Source: Acetobacter orientalis (GTDB taxonomy: Bacteria > Pseudomonadota > Alphaproteobacteria > Acetobacterales > Acetobacteraceae). Taken from it: a DNA stretch of 64,000 bases. The notes beneath the pieces were generated by a model that worked only from the letters and a program-made list of their open reading frames with translations, did no database searches and had not been told where the DNA came from. This document shows positions 23,008 through 32,916 of the stretch, piece by piece (within the stretch, counting starts at the first letter, position 1; the number at the start of each line of letters is the position of its first letter). Position numbers and translations under genes: made by a program. Location: contig NZ_BAMX01000014.1 in the NCBI RefSeq assembly GCF_000963965.1, positions 62,001 to 126,000 of the forward strand, read 5' to 3'.

Positions 23008-24393
23008 TCAGGCTGGCTCCACGGTGTTCAGGCCGGTAAGAGCCTCAATAATGGTACGCATACGGCTACCCAAACTGCCTTTTACCAAAACGGCATCTCC
23101 CTTACGCAAGGCTGCGCAAACAAGAGGGGCAAGGGAGGCAGAGCTATCTGCCCATGCGCCCTGTTTGGCGTGGGGCAGGGCATCAAAAAGCGATTTCATG
23201 TGGGGTCCGCAGCAAAAAACAAGGTCAGCACATGTGGCCGCAGCAGGTGCTAGGGCCGCATGTTCGGAAATGGCAAATTCGCCCAATTCGCGTATGTCAC
23301 CTAATACGGCAATGTGGCGCTGGGCGGGCACAAGGCGCAAAACATCAAGCGTTGCACGAATAGACGTGGCAGAGGCGTTATAGCTCTCGTCCAGCAAAGT
23401 AATAGCCCCACCTGCTATGGTGGTAAGGGCACCACGACCTTTACCCGGCACAAAGGTGGCAAGGGCCGCGGCCGCGCGTGGCAGGTCGGCCCCAAAGGCG
23501 GCGACTACGGCTAAGGCGTTTAAGGCGTTGCGGGCAAGGTGGGCACCGGGGGCGTTAAGCGTAACAGCAACGTTTTGTGCGCCTATATGGGCGGTAAAAG
23601 TGGAGCCATTGGGTTGTGTATTTAACGCGCTCAGGCGGGCAAAGCTGTTGGCCTGCAAGCCACTCTGCCACAGGGTTGCGTGCGCGGTTTGGGCGGCACT
23701 TTCAAAAAAAGGCTGGCCGTGTGCATCGTCTGGTACAATGGCAATGCCGCCTGCGGGCAGGGCTGCAATAAGGGTCGCTTTTTCCTGCGCAATGGCATCG
23801 AGGCTGCCCATATGCCCCAAATGAGCCGAGGCAATGGTGCTAATAACAGCCACATCAGGCTTGACCATGCGGGCAAGGGGCAGAATTTCGCCGGGGTGGT
23901 TCATGCCTATTTCGCTAATGCAAAAGGCAGCGTTTTGTGGCAACCGCGCAAGGGTTAGCGGCACACCCCAATGGTTGTTGTATGATGCCTCTGCCGCGTG
24001 GGTTGGCCCAAGGGCAGAAAGGGCTACACGCAGCATTTCTTTGGTGGTGGTTTTACCCACGCTACCGGTAATGGCCACAACTTTGCCGCTAAAGCGGGTG
24101 CGGGCAGCAGCCGCTAAAGCCTGCAAACCGTGCAATGTGTCTTGCACCACCAAAAGGCGTGGGTCTGTTTGGCCGGTTGTGTTGTGCACCAAAACGGCGG
24201 CAGCCCCTTTGCCAAGTGCTGTGGCAATATGTGTATGGCCGTCGCTGTTATCGCCTTGTAGGGCAATAAACAGGTCTCCGGGGGTGAGGGTTCGGGTATC
24301 TATGGAAATACCCGTAACTTCTGGCGTGCAAGCCCCTAGAAAATGGCCGCCAGTTGCGGCTTCAAGTTCTGCGCGTGTCCAGAGTGCGGTCAT
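23008..24393 (-). CDS. murF: UDP-MurNAc-tripeptide--D-Ala-D-Ala ligase MurF
   Basis: Adds D-Ala-D-Ala to the muramyl tripeptide, completing the pentapeptide. It has 461 residues. The P-loop ITGSVGKTTTKEML is at about 108-121; the substrate region has SYNNHWGVPLTLARL, and the C-terminal domain has LLDESYNASATSIRA. It overlaps murE by four bases and uses the product of ddl in the same operon. Confidence 0.96.
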   Translation of the reverse strand: MTALWTRAELEAATGGHFLGACTPEVTGISIDTRTLTPGDLFIALQGDNSDGHTHIATALGKGAAAVLVHNTTGQTDPRLLVVQDTLHGLQALAAAARTRFSGKVVAITGSVGKTTTKEMLRVALSALGPTHAAEASYNNHWGVPLTLARLPQNAAFCISEIGMNHPGEILPLARMVKPDVAVISTIASAHLGHMGSLDAIAQEKATLIAALPAGGIAIVPDDAHGQPFFESAAQTAHATLWQSGLQANSFARLSALNTQPNGSTFTAHIGAQNVAVTLNAPGAHLARNALNALAVVAAFGADLPRAAAALATFVPGKGRGALTTIAGGAITLLDESYNASATSIRATLDVLRLVPAQRHIAVLGDIRELGEFAISEHAALAPAAATCADLVFCCGPHMKSLFDALPHAKQGAWADSSASLAPLVCAALRKGDAVLVKGSLGSRMRTIIEALTGLNTVEPA

Positions 24394-25880
24394 GCTTTAC
24401 CTGCCAGTGTGCGCAAAACGCTTACATCATCAAATGGGTGCACTTCTGTGCCAATAATTTGCCCTTGCTCGTGCCCTTTACCGGCAACCACCAGCACATC
24501 GTGCGGGCCAAGTAGGGTTAGGGCTTCGGCAATGGCGGTGTGGCGGTCTGCTATTTCTAGCGCATTGGGTGCACCGGCTTTTACCTCTGCCCGTATGGTG
24601 GCAGGGTTTTCTGTGCGGGGGTTGTCGTCTGTAATAATAACGATATCGGCCCCTTTGGCGGCTTCTTGGGCCATAAGGGGGCGCTTGCCTTTATCGCGGT
24701 CTCCGCCTGCGCCAAATACTACCACCAAACGGCCCAACGCATGGGGGCGTAGAGAGGCTAAAAGCCGCGCCAGTGCATCTGGCGTGTGGGCGTAATCAAC
24801 ATACGCGCTGGCCCCGTTGGGCAGCACAACGGCTTGCTCCATACGGCCCCGCACACCTTTAAGGGCGGGTAAAAAGGCGAGTATATCTGCCAAGTTTGCA
24901 TCAACCGGGGTGGCAAGGGCTGCGGCCAGTAGGGCGTTATCTACTTGGTAGCGGCCGGGCAATGCCAGCGTTACGGTATGGCGTTGGCCACCAAGGTCTA
25001 GTTCTAATTCTTGCCCGGCCGGTAGGGCACGTTGGGCCAGTAGGCGAATACTCTCCCCATTTTCGCCTACCGTGCGCAGGTGCTGGTTACGGCGTGCTGC
25101 AATGCTGCGCAGGGCGTTTAGGGTTGTTGCGTCCATATCGGCATTGGCGGCGGCAAGTTTGCCGGGGGGCAGCAGGTCTGCAAACAGGCGCAGTTTGGCT
25201 TGCCGGTAGGCTTCTATGGTGCCGTGGTAGTCTAGGTGGTCTCGCGTGAGGTTGGTAAAACCTGCCGCACACAAGTGCAGGCCATCTAGCCGGTTTTGTT
25301 CTAACCCGTGGGAGGAGGCCTCGAGCGCAACATGCTGCACACCAGCTTGCGCAAGGGTAGCCAAGCCTGTGGCAAGGGCCACCGGGTCTGGCGTGGTAAG
25401 GGGTGGCATGCTGACAGGCGGCAGGTTGGTACCCGTTAAGCCTAACGTACCAATGGCTGCGGCTTTTTGCCCCTGGAGTGCCCAAAGCTGGCGCACAAAA
25501 TCTGCCGTGCTGGTTTTACCGTTAGTGCCGGTAATGGCCACAAGCTGCTCTGGTTGTGGGCCAGCTAGAGCTGTTGCCATAAGCGCCAGTGCATGGCGTG
25601 GGTTTTCTACCAGTACCAGAGGGCGGGGCGGTACGCCTTGGGGCCATTCTGTGCCAATGGGGGCTAGTATGGCGGCGGCCCCTTGGGCTACGGCGTTGGC
25701 TATAAAGGTGCGGCCATCACTTTTTACGCCGGGTAAGGCTGCAAACAGGGTGCCGCCTGTAACGGCGCGGCTATCTGCCGTAATGGCCTGAATGGGCCGC
25801 GCATACTCTGCTTGAGTGCAGAGCGTGGGTGTAAGTGTGGGGTTAACGGCGCGGCACAGCGCGCTGAGGGGCTGGCTCAT
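24390..25880 (-). CDS. murE: UDP-MurNAc-L-Ala-D-Glu--meso-diaminopimelate ligase MurE
   Basis: Adds the third residue of the stem peptide. The motif DDNPRTENP in the C-terminal domain is the signature for meso-diaminopimelate rather than lysine, so the cell wall is predicted to be DAP-type, as expected for a Gram-negative. The P-loop ITGTNGKTSTADF is at about 116-128. It has 496 residues. Four-base overlaps link it to ftsI upstream and murF downstream. Confidence 0.96.
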   Translation of the reverse strand: MSQPLSALCRAVNPTLTPTLCTQAEYARPIQAITADSRAVTGGTLFAALPGVKSDGRTFIANAVAQGAAAILAPIGTEWPQGVPPRPLVLVENPRHALALMATALAGPQPEQLVAITGTNGKTSTADFVRQLWALQGQKAAAIGTLGLTGTNLPPVSMPPLTTPDPVALATGLATLAQAGVQHVALEASSHGLEQNRLDGLHLCAAGFTNLTRDHLDYHGTIEAYRQAKLRLFADLLPPGKLAAANADMDATTLNALRSIAARRNQHLRTVGENGESIRLLAQRALPAGQELELDLGGQRHTVTLALPGRYQVDNALLAAALATPVDANLADILAFLPALKGVRGRMEQAVVLPNGASAYVDYAHTPDALARLLASLRPHALGRLVVVFGAGGDRDKGKRPLMAQEAAKGADIVIITDDNPRTENPATIRAEVKAGAPNALEIADRHTAIAEALTLLGPHDVLVVAGKGHEQGQIIGTEVHPFDDVSVLRTLAGKA

Positions 25881-27958
25881 TCGTCCATCACCTCGTGGGC
25901 GTGTTTTTTCTGTTCGGCCAGCATGCGTTTTTCAGCGGCTTTTTCTGCTTTGTGGGCGGCTTCAGCTTTACGGGGGTCTCCGGGGTCGTTGCCGGGGCCA
26001 AGGGGGCGCACGCCACGCGGCACGGCAGGGTGCATGGGCAGGGCCATGCTGGCATCAATTTGCTCTGCATGTGCTGTGTCGGGGAAGATTTGCAGCATTG
26101 GCCCAATGCGCGAAATAACTTTGGACACAGTAGGGGCCGCGTTCCAACCTGCGGTTGTCCAACCGTGTGTTTGTGGTGTGGGCTTGGGGCTGTCGAGCAT
26201 GACATAAACCGCATAGCGCGGTGCGTTCATGGGGAAAATACCGGTAAAGGCTGAAATATTAACGTGTTTTAGGTAGCCGCCATGGGGGCCAATTTTTTCT
26301 GCCGTGCCGGTTTTGCCGCCCACAAAATACCCCGGAGATTCAGCAGTTTTACCCGTGCCGCTGGTAACGTCGAGCCGCAAAAGCCGACGCAGCAAAGAGG
26401 AGTTTTTTTCAGACAGTACCCGTGGCCCTTCTGGGTTGGGGAGGGGGTCTTCGCTGCTGTCTGATGAGGTTTGGCTAAGGGGCGCTTTTGTGGCTTGTGC
26501 TGCTGCTTGCTCAAACGCTGTGTTTTGAATGTCTTGCTGGAGCGTTTGCCCGGCGGTAGCCGCGGGGGTGCCCGCTGGAGTAACGGCGTTGCCCGCTAAG
26601 GCCGATGGCGCATCTTCACGCTCAAGCAAGGTGGGTTTTACCAAAATACCGCCATTAACGGTGGCAGCCGTGCCGCGCACAATGGCCAATGGGGGTTCTG
26701 CCATACCGTGGCCAAAGCCTACGGTCATGGTGGTAGAAAGGCTCCATTGGTGTGGCACCAAGGGGCGGGCTGCTTCTGGTAGCTCTACAGGTACGGGTGC
26801 AAAAAAGCCCATAGAGCGCATCCACTCAGACTGCTTTTTAGCCCCGACATCAAGCGCAATATGTGCTGCCGCCGGGTTGGACGAAAACGCCATAACTTCT
26901 GGCAAAGACAGCCACTCGCTAAAATGGTCGCTTTTCATGTCCGAAATTTTGAAGCGCCCAACATGAATGGGAATAGACGAAAACCGATCCCAAATATGTA
27001 CGGTGCCGGTTTCTAGCCCCATAGCTGCGGTTTGCAGCTTAAAAGTTGACCCCGGCTCGTATAGGCCAGTGACCGCGCGGTTAAAGCGGGCGTCGTTTGT
27101 GGCGTGGGCAAATTCGTTGGCGTCGTAGTCTGGCAGGCTGACCATGGCAATAATTTCGCCAGTGCGCACGTCCATAACAATGGCGCAGGCGCCAATAGCC
27201 TGAAAGGTGGTCATGGCATTGAACAATTCGTCACGCACAACAGACTGCACGCGTACATCAAGCGACAGGCGCAGCGGTTTGCGGTCAGACATCAGGCGTT
27301 TATCAAAATACCGCTCAACGCCAGCTACGCCGTGGTCGTCAATATCAACCGCACCCATAATTTGGGCGGCCATGTGGCCTAGGGGGTAGTGGCGGCGCTC
27401 TCCGGGTTCAAAATAAATGCCGGGAATACCAAGGCTGTTTATTGCCAGCTCCTGCTGGGGCGAAATATTGCGCGCAATATAAACAAACTGCTTGGGCAGG
27501 GAGAGCCTGCGTACCGTTTCGGTTTCGTCTAGGTCTTTCAGAATATTTTTGAGTTTTTTAGCGACATCCTGCGGGTCTATAAGCTCCTGCGGGTTGGCAT
27601 ATACTTGGGCTACGGGCAAAGACAGTGCCAGTGTTTGGCCGTTACGGTCTACAATAGAGGCACGGTGCACTTGGGGCAGCGAGAAGTCTCCTGCCAACCT
27701 GCCTTTGGGGTCTATTTTAGGAATTTCTGGTACCTGCGGCGCAATTTGCCGTTTTTCAGGCTCCATGGGGTTAAACACGGTGGCAATAGAAAGCCTAACC
27801 GCAACCACAGTAAACAAGGCAGAAAAAAGGGCTGCTACCCCTAACAGCCTTGCATGCATTGTATCCCTATGAGCCCGAGCGCGAAGATCATCCCCCGTTA
27901 CGCGCACTGTGCGCCCAGAGGGGAGAGAGGGGTCATGATCTTGCGGCGGTAGGGCCAT
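25877..27958 (-). CDS. ftsI: Septal transpeptidase FtsI (PBP3-like)
   Basis: A class B penicillin-binding protein that cross-links septal peptidoglycan. A cytoplasmic N-terminus, a membrane helix near 38-60 and a PBP dimerisation domain precede the transpeptidase domain. The active-site motifs are the serine in STFK (304-307), SSN (358-360) and KTG (548-550). It has 693 residues, about 100 more than E. coli FtsI. Part of the excess is a Thr/Ala/Ser-rich insertion at roughly 448-510 between the SSN and KTG motifs, and part is a charged Lys/Glu/Ala-rich tail. It is 38 bases downstream of the ftsL-like gene. Confidence 0.95.
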   Translation of the reverse strand: MALPPQDHDPSLPSGRTVRVTGDDLRARAHRDTMHARLLGVAALFSALFTVVAVRLSIATVFNPMEPEKRQIAPQVPEIPKIDPKGRLAGDFSLPQVHRASIVDRNGQTLALSLPVAQVYANPQELIDPQDVAKKLKNILKDLDETETVRRLSLPKQFVYIARNISPQQELAINSLGIPGIYFEPGERRHYPLGHMAAQIMGAVDIDDHGVAGVERYFDKRLMSDRKPLRLSLDVRVQSVVRDELFNAMTTFQAIGACAIVMDVRTGEIIAMVSLPDYDANEFAHATNDARFNRAVTGLYEPGSTFKLQTAAMGLETGTVHIWDRFSSIPIHVGRFKISDMKSDHFSEWLSLPEVMAFSSNPAAAHIALDVGAKKQSEWMRSMGFFAPVPVELPEAARPLVPHQWSLSTTMTVGFGHGMAEPPLAIVRGTAATVNGGILVKPTLLEREDAPSALAGNAVTPAGTPAATAGQTLQQDIQNTAFEQAAAQATKAPLSQTSSDSSEDPLPNPEGPRVLSEKNSSLLRRLLRLDVTSGTGKTAESPGYFVGGKTGTAEKIGPHGGYLKHVNISAFTGIFPMNAPRYAVYVMLDSPKPTPQTHGWTTAGWNAAPTVSKVISRIGPMLQIFPDTAHAEQIDASMALPMHPAVPRGVRPLGPGNDPGDPRKAEAAHKAEKAAEKRMLAEQKKHAHEVMDE

Positions 27959-27996
27959 TTCGGGGTGTAAACACTTTCAGGCTAAATACAGAATAG

Positions 27997-28980
27997 TTAG
28001 TTGGTCATGGGTACGGGGGGCGGCAGTGCATCATCACCACGCCCCAGCAGCGAGCCACTGCCATAGGAGGAATTGGCCCGCGCTTCAACATATCCTGTAT
28101 TGGTAGGGGCTGCGTGGCGGGTACGGGTGGCATGCCAGCTTGCCACACTCACTGGTAGAGGGTGGCGTACGGGCTGCTCGGTTTCTGCCTCGGCGGTTAT
28201 GGCGGGGCGTGGGGTGTAAGGGGTTGTGTGTGCTACCGCTACCGGGGCCACGCGGCGTGGTGCCGGGGTAGCAAGGGCTGGCGTTACGCTGGCAACCGCT
28301 ACAGGTACAGGCCGGGGTGCTGGGGTAACGGCTACGGCAGGGCGCGGTGTTTCAGAGGCTAATTGTACTGCATGGTGTGCCACGGCCTGTGGGCGTGGGG
28401 CGGGCAGGCTGTCTGTATCGCTTAGGCTTGCAAGTGTTGTGTCATGCCGCACAACAGCACGTACTGGCAGTTTGGGTTTTGCCGGGGCAGCCTCTGCCAC
28501 CAGTGTTGCTGCGTGGGGCTGGCTGTCTTGTGTGGTAAAGCTGCGTGGGGCCGGGCGTGCGGGTTCTGGCGCAGCCGGGCGGGTGTCAGCTACGGTGGTA
28601 ACAGCAGGCTTGGTTGCCACATGGGGGGCAGGGGTTACGTTTGCCACCAAGGCAACGGCCGCGTGAGCGGCATCAACACTGTCGTGGCTAATAGCGGGCA
28701 GGTGCTTGTCTAGGTCTGCCATACGCACAAACTGGCTTGGCTCCATAGGGCGCAGGCCGCTTAGGTGCTGCTCAGCTAGGCGGGTTAGGCGTTCTGGCTG
28801 GTTTTCCAGTGCCCATTCCGTGCGGAGCATAGCAGTTTGAGACCGCACGCGCTCTGTATCAGCCACGATTTTAGAAATCTGCTGATCCAGCAAGGTGGTC
28901 TGGTGCTTTTTGGTATACAGAAAGAACCCAGACGAAATGGCCAGAACAGCGCAGCAGCAGGTAAAGGGCCGTGGAATCAT
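27997..28980 (-). CDS. ftsL: FtsL-like division protein with long Ala/Pro/Val-rich tail
   Basis: Position between rsmH and ftsI, a short N-terminus with one membrane helix (about 5-22), and a following heptad-like segment ([20 protein letters not shown], then [18 protein letters not shown]) identify it as FtsL. FtsL links FtsQ/FtsB to FtsI-FtsW. Normal FtsL has about 100 residues; this has 327. Residues from about 105 onward are low-complexity Ala, Pro, Val, Thr and Arg repeats that should be periplasmic. Its start overlaps the rsmH stop by four bases. The family call rests on context and the N-terminal third. Confidence 0.8.
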   Translation of the reverse strand: MIPRPFTCCCAVLAISSGFFLYTKKHQTTLLDQQISKIVADTERVRSQTAMLRTEWALENQPERLTRLAEQHLSGLRPMEPSQFVRMADLDKHLPAISHDSVDAAHAAVALVANVTPAPHVATKPAVTTVADTRPAAPEPARPAPRSFTTQDSQPHAATLVAEAAPAKPKLPVRAVVRHDTTLASLSDTDSLPAPRPQAVAHHAVQLASETPRPAVAVTPAPRPVPVAVASVTPALATPAPRRVAPVAVAHTTPYTPRPAITAEAETEQPVRHPLPVSVASWHATRTRHAAPTNTGYVEARANSSYGSGSLLGRGDDALPPPVPMTN

Positions 28981-29993
28981 GGGTTCAGTCCTTTGTCGAA
29001 GGAAGAAACAGGTAAAGTGCGTTTGGCAACCGCACGCAGCCGCGCACTACGGGCGCGCGGGTTGGCGTGGCATTCGGCCTCGCCGGGGCGTACGGGTTTG
29101 TTGGTAAGCGCTACAAATGGGCTTTCTGTGCCACGAGACATGGCAGCGCGCGGGTCGTAGCGGGAAAAACTGTCTGCCTTGCCGGTAGCCTTGGCAAAAA
29201 GACGCTTGGCAATACGGTCTTCTAGAGAATGGAACGAGACAACAACCAACCGCCCACCGGGGGCCAGTAGGGTTAGCGCTTGCTCCAGCCCGCGTTCAAT
29301 TTCACCCAGCTCATCATTGACCGCAATGCGCAAGCCTTGGAAGGAGCGGGTGGCTGAATCAATGCCGGAGCGGTCTGCCGGAATAACCCGGCGGATAAGC
29401 CCTGCCAGTTGCAGCGTGCTGGTAAATGGGGTTTCAACGCGGTCGGTTACAATAGCGCGGGCCACGCGGCGGGCGTGGCGCTCTTCTCCGTAATAATGGA
29501 AAATATCAGCCAGCTCTGCTTCTGGGGCTTTGTTAACGATATCTGCCGCCGTTGGGCCGCTTTGGGCCATGCGCATATCAAGCGGGCCATCGTTCTTGAA
29601 AGAAAAACCACGCTCGGCTTCATCGAGTTGGAAAGAAGACACGCCAAGGTCAAGCACAATGCCATCAAAAGCGGGGGCTTGGGCCTGCTCGGTTAGGTCT
29701 TGCATGCTGCCAAAACCACCGTGCAGCATGTGCAGGCGGAGCTTGCCGCTGGCAGCCTCAAATGTAGCAGCCAGGGCTTTGCCACGGGCAATGGCGTCTG
29801 GGTCGCGGTCGATCGCCCAAACCGTGCAGTCTGCTTTATTTAAAATTGCTGTGGTGTAGCCACCGCCGCCAAAAGTGCAGTCCAGAATGGCCTCACCCTT
29901 TTTGGGGGCAAGCTCGGCCATAACCTCGGCCAGCATAACCGGCATGTGGCCAGACAGGTGTGGGGCCTCTACGGCGGGAGAGAGCGTGCTCAT
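28977..29993 (-). CDS. rsmH: 16S rRNA (cytosine-1402-N4)-methyltransferase RsmH
   Basis: Methylates N4 of C1402 in 16S rRNA, in the decoding site. It has 338 residues. The SAM-binding motif [12 protein letters not shown] is near residue 36, with [16 protein letters not shown] and [22 protein letters not shown] further on, all typical of MraW/RsmH. It overlaps mraZ and ftsL by four bases each. Confidence 0.96.
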   Translation of the reverse strand: MSTLSPAVEAPHLSGHMPVMLAEVMAELAPKKGEAILDCTFGGGGYTTAILNKADCTVWAIDRDPDAIARGKALAATFEAASGKLRLHMLHGGFGSMQDLTEQAQAPAFDGIVLDLGVSSFQLDEAERGFSFKNDGPLDMRMAQSGPTAADIVNKAPEAELADIFHYYGEERHARRVARAIVTDRVETPFTSTLQLAGLIRRVIPADRSGIDSATRSFQGLRIAVNDELGEIERGLEQALTLLAPGGRLVVVSFHSLEDRIAKRLFAKATGKADSFSRYDPRAAMSRGTESPFVALTNKPVRPGEAECHANPRARSARLRAVAKRTLPVSSFDKGLNP

Positions 29994-30463
29994 TGTGCCC
30001 CCCCACTCTGGCTGGTTGGCAGGCTAATACGGCGTGAGCGTAAGCGGGCCTCGGCACGGCGCTGCTCGGCTGCTTTTGGTTCCCAAATTTGAAAGGTGCG
30101 GCCTACGCCCATAAAGGCGGCAGTTGCGCTGTCTGTTAGGCCCGCATGCTCCCGCAAAAAATCTGGCAGAATAATGCGGCCTTCGCGGTCGGGGTCTATG
30201 GGGTAGGCATCTGCGTAGAGGGCTGCGGCAAGGTCGTCATGTTCATCAGAGAACATGTCTAGCCGGTCGAGCGGCTGGGTGAGGTGAGCAAACACGGCAG
30301 ACGGCCACGCTTCAACACAGGGCAGTGTGTGTGAGGGCCGAAGAATCACCAGTGCATCACCTTCTGTTTGTAGTGCCTTCAATACTGTGCGGAACCCGGC
30401 CGGAACCGAGATGCGCCCCTTGGCATCGAATCGGTTTTCATGCGTGCCGAGAAACACTCCCAC
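29990..30463 (-). CDS. mraZ: Transcriptional regulator MraZ
   Basis: An AbrB-like double-psi-barrel DNA-binding protein that represses its own operon in E. coli. Two MraZ repeats are visible: [22 protein letters not shown] at the start and [23 protein letters not shown] in the middle. It has 157 residues with a basic C-terminal tail. The start is a GTG; the first (30463) and third codons are both GTG and the third would give the canonical MFLGTHENR opening. A GGAAGGA lies 11 bases before the first. It is the first gene of the dcw operon. Confidence 0.93.
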   Translation of the reverse strand: MGVFLGTHENRFDAKGRISVPAGFRTVLKALQTEGDALVILRPSHTLPCVEAWPSAVFAHLTQPLDRLDMFSDEHDDLAAALYADAYPIDPDREGRIILPDFLREHAGLTDSATAAFMGVGRTFQIWEPKAAEQRRAEARLRSRRISLPTSQSGGAQ

Positions 30464-30548
30464 GAGACACGTTTTCCTTCCGAGTCAGCCTCTTGCGTTC
30501 GCAGAACAACGGGGAACGATGCCGCCACACCACATGTATGGTGTGCTT

Positions 30549-30573
30549 TGGGATAGCATGGGATTTTATGGGA
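30549..30573. promoter_or_regulatory. Three TGGGA repeats, probable MraZ operator
   Basis: TGGGA occurs at 30549, 30559 and 30569 with exact 10-base periodicity, so all three face the same side of the helix. MraZ of E. coli is known to bind TGGGN repeats separated by five bases. They read on the strand opposite mraZ and lie 86-110 bases upstream of it. A TAAAAT that could be a -10 element for mraZ lies within the array. An inverted repeat CACACCA-N6-TGGTGTG is directly next to it (30526-30545). Confidence 0.7.
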
Positions 30574-30694
30574 AGCAAACCAAAACAACAGAAAAAACAG
30601 CAGAAAACAGCGATTTCTAAAGTATTCTTTTAGAATAGGTGGGGTGGCTTTGGGGGTGAATACTGAATAGATCAACAAGAGATAAACATTATTT

Positions 30695-30709
30695 GTTCTT
30701 ATTTTGTTC
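30695..30709. promoter_or_regulatory. LexA-like box (GTTC-N7-GTTC)
   Basis: An exact match to the alphaproteobacterial SOS box lies in the rnpB-mraZ spacer, about 230 bases upstream of mraZ. No convincing -35/-10 pair overlaps it on either strand, and about two such matches are expected by chance in 64 kb. It is therefore weaker than the recN site. Confidence 0.35.
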
Positions 30710-30789
30710 TCTTTTTGACGGAGTATACCCAGAACGGGCCATGAAATCCCATGGGGTAAAAGGCGAAAAGAAGGCGGAAAAGAGAGAAG

Positions 30790-31203
<414 letters not shown>

Positions 31204-31337
31204 GTGGCACCCTGCGTCGAGAGTGGCAGCAGGTCAAGGCTCTATACGGCTGCTTTGCAAGAAAAACTCTTGCATGGTGCGTGTGGGTAGGCACTCTGCA
31301 AGGCTAAAGAGCCTATACGAGAAGGGAGGGCGCGCTG

Positions 31338-32441
31338 TTGGAAGGTAACGCCAAAGCTGGTGCATTTTTAGGTGCCGTGCCAAGCCCCACCCCTATGCGC
31401 CCAGACCCAGTGCGGCCCAATGTGGCTTCTCGCCTCTTACTGGCATGGTTAGCCAAGCTCTCTGCCCACAGGCGCAAAAGGGCGGCAACAATACAAGGGG
31501 CAAAGCAGGGTAGAGGAGCTGATGAAGGCCCCTTAATTCCAGAACCACCCCGCACGGCTCCCGCACGTGCTGTAGCGCAGGCTGATTTTTTAAAAGCGCT
31601 ACGTATAGCAATGGATAAACCGTCTTTTCCCATAGCATTTTCAGCGTTGCAGGTGCGTAAGGTTTTAACACGCCACATACCCGGTGCCGCAGGGCCTATG
31701 CAGGCCCGCCTTTATTTGCCCCGTGGGCGTATTAGGGGGGCGGTTTTGTTTTTGCATGGCGGCGGGTTTGTGCATTGTGGCTTAAACTCTCACCACGGTA
31801 TATGTTGCCGCCTGGCCCGTATTTCTGGGGCGGCTGTGTTGTTGCCAGATTACCGGTTAGCCCCGGAGCACCCTTTTCCTGCTGCGGCAGATGATGCTTT
31901 GGCGGCTTACAAGTGGCTTACAGCCTGCTGCCAGCGGTTATGGGGTGGCAAAGTTGCTGTAGCCGGAGATAGTGCAGGCGGTAATTTGGCGGCTGTTGTG
32001 GCGCAAGATGCCAAAGCGGGCAAAGCGCCCCTGCCTGCCATGCAGCTTTTATATTATCCATCGCTGTATGGAGCACAGGAGTTTGCGTCTCATAGTTTTT
32101 ATGCGGAGGGGTATTTTCTCTCTCGTGCGTCCATGCAGTGGTACGGAGAGCAATACATAGCCCACCCCCAAGACTGGACAGCCCCGCGTTTTGTACCCGG
32201 CCACCAGCCAGATTTAAGCGGCTTACCTCCTGCGGTTATAATAACCGCAGAGTGTGACCCCATGCGAGATGAAGGGGCGGCTTACGCGCACGCTCTTAAA
32301 AAAGCAGGGGTGCCAGTGCGCTACCAGTGCTACCCCGGCGCATTACACGGCTTCCTTAATTTTTATGCGTGTATGCCCTATGGCAAAAAGGCCCTGCGCC
32401 TAGGGGGCAGGGCCTTACGCAAACTGTTTGAACACGCTTAA
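31338..32441 (+). CDS. HSL-family alpha/beta hydrolase (esterase/lipase-like)
   Basis: A probable carboxylesterase of the hormone-sensitive lipase (family IV) group. The oxyanion motif LFLHGGGFVH and the nucleophile elbow VAGDSAGGN are clear. The acid in AECDPMRDEG and the histidine in YPGALHGFLN complete the triad. A TTG start at 31338 is proposed because GGGAGGG lies seven bases before it; the next ATG (31395) has no ribosome binding site. It has 367 residues. An N-terminal stretch of about 100 residues lies before the hydrolase core. Substrate is unknown. It is divergent from rnpB. Confidence 0.85.
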   Translation: MEGNAKAGAFLGAVPSPTPMRPDPVRPNVASRLLLAWLAKLSAHRRKRAATIQGAKQGRGADEGPLIPEPPRTAPARAVAQADFLKALRIAMDKPSFPIAFSALQVRKVLTRHIPGAAGPMQARLYLPRGRIRGAVLFLHGGGFVHCGLNSHHGICCRLARISGAAVLLPDYRLAPEHPFPAAADDALAAYKWLTACCQRLWGGKVAVAGDSAGGNLAAVVAQDAKAGKAPLPAMQLLYYPSLYGAQEFASHSFYAEGYFLSRASMQWYGEQYIAHPQDWTAPRFVPGHQPDLSGLPPAVIITAECDPMRDEGAAYAHALKKAGVPVRYQCYPGALHGFLNFYACMPYGKKALRLGGRALRKLFEHA

Positions 32442-32469
32442 AACGAGTTAAAGTTTCAAAGCTGCGCGT

Positions 32470-32916
32470 TTAGGGAATGGGGTGAAACGTGCCCGGAGAG
32501 CCTTGGTCGCTCATAATAACTTTATTGAGCCGGTCTATGCGTAGCGTAAACAGCTTTGGCAGCTCGTCTTTGGGGCCGGGGCAGGTGCCGGAGTGCTTTT
32601 GCATAACGTCAATACGAGTGGCGGTTGGGGCATCGTTGCCATTAACCACAAAAAGCAGGCAGTCGGGGCGGTCGTGGCTCATGCCGTTATGGGTCACCAA
32701 AACGCGCAGGTGGCGTACCAGTGCCGTGTCTTCAAACCAGCTTTCTGGCTTAAAGGTGTAGCGGTCTGCCATTGTGTCCAGCACGCCACTTTTGGCCAGC
32801 ACAATAACCAGCAAAGAAATGGGCAGCACCAGTGCAAGCCTGCGCAGAATATGCTGGCGTAGGGTACGTTTTTTAAACGGGCCGCGAGGGGTGGTTAAAA
32901 TGGTTTTTTTGCTCAT
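32470..32916 (-). CDS. Small membrane-anchored protein of unknown function, coupled to zwf
   Basis: It has 148 residues. The N-terminus is strongly basic (KKTILTTPRGPFKKRTLRQ) and followed by one hydrophobic helix at about 27-43, so the rest is probably periplasmic. Three cysteines occur in the exported part. I do not recognise the family. Its start overlaps the zwf stop as ATGA, so it is co-translated with glucose-6-phosphate dehydrogenase, but I see nothing that ties it to that pathway. Confidence 0.65.
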   Translation of the reverse strand: MSKKTILTTPRGPFKKRTLRQHILRRLALVLPISLLVIVLAKSGVLDTMADRYTFKPESWFEDTALVRHLRVLVTHNGMSHDRPDCLLFVVNGNDAPTATRIDVMQKHSGTCPGPKDELPKLFTLRIDRLNKVIMSDQGSPGTFHPIP

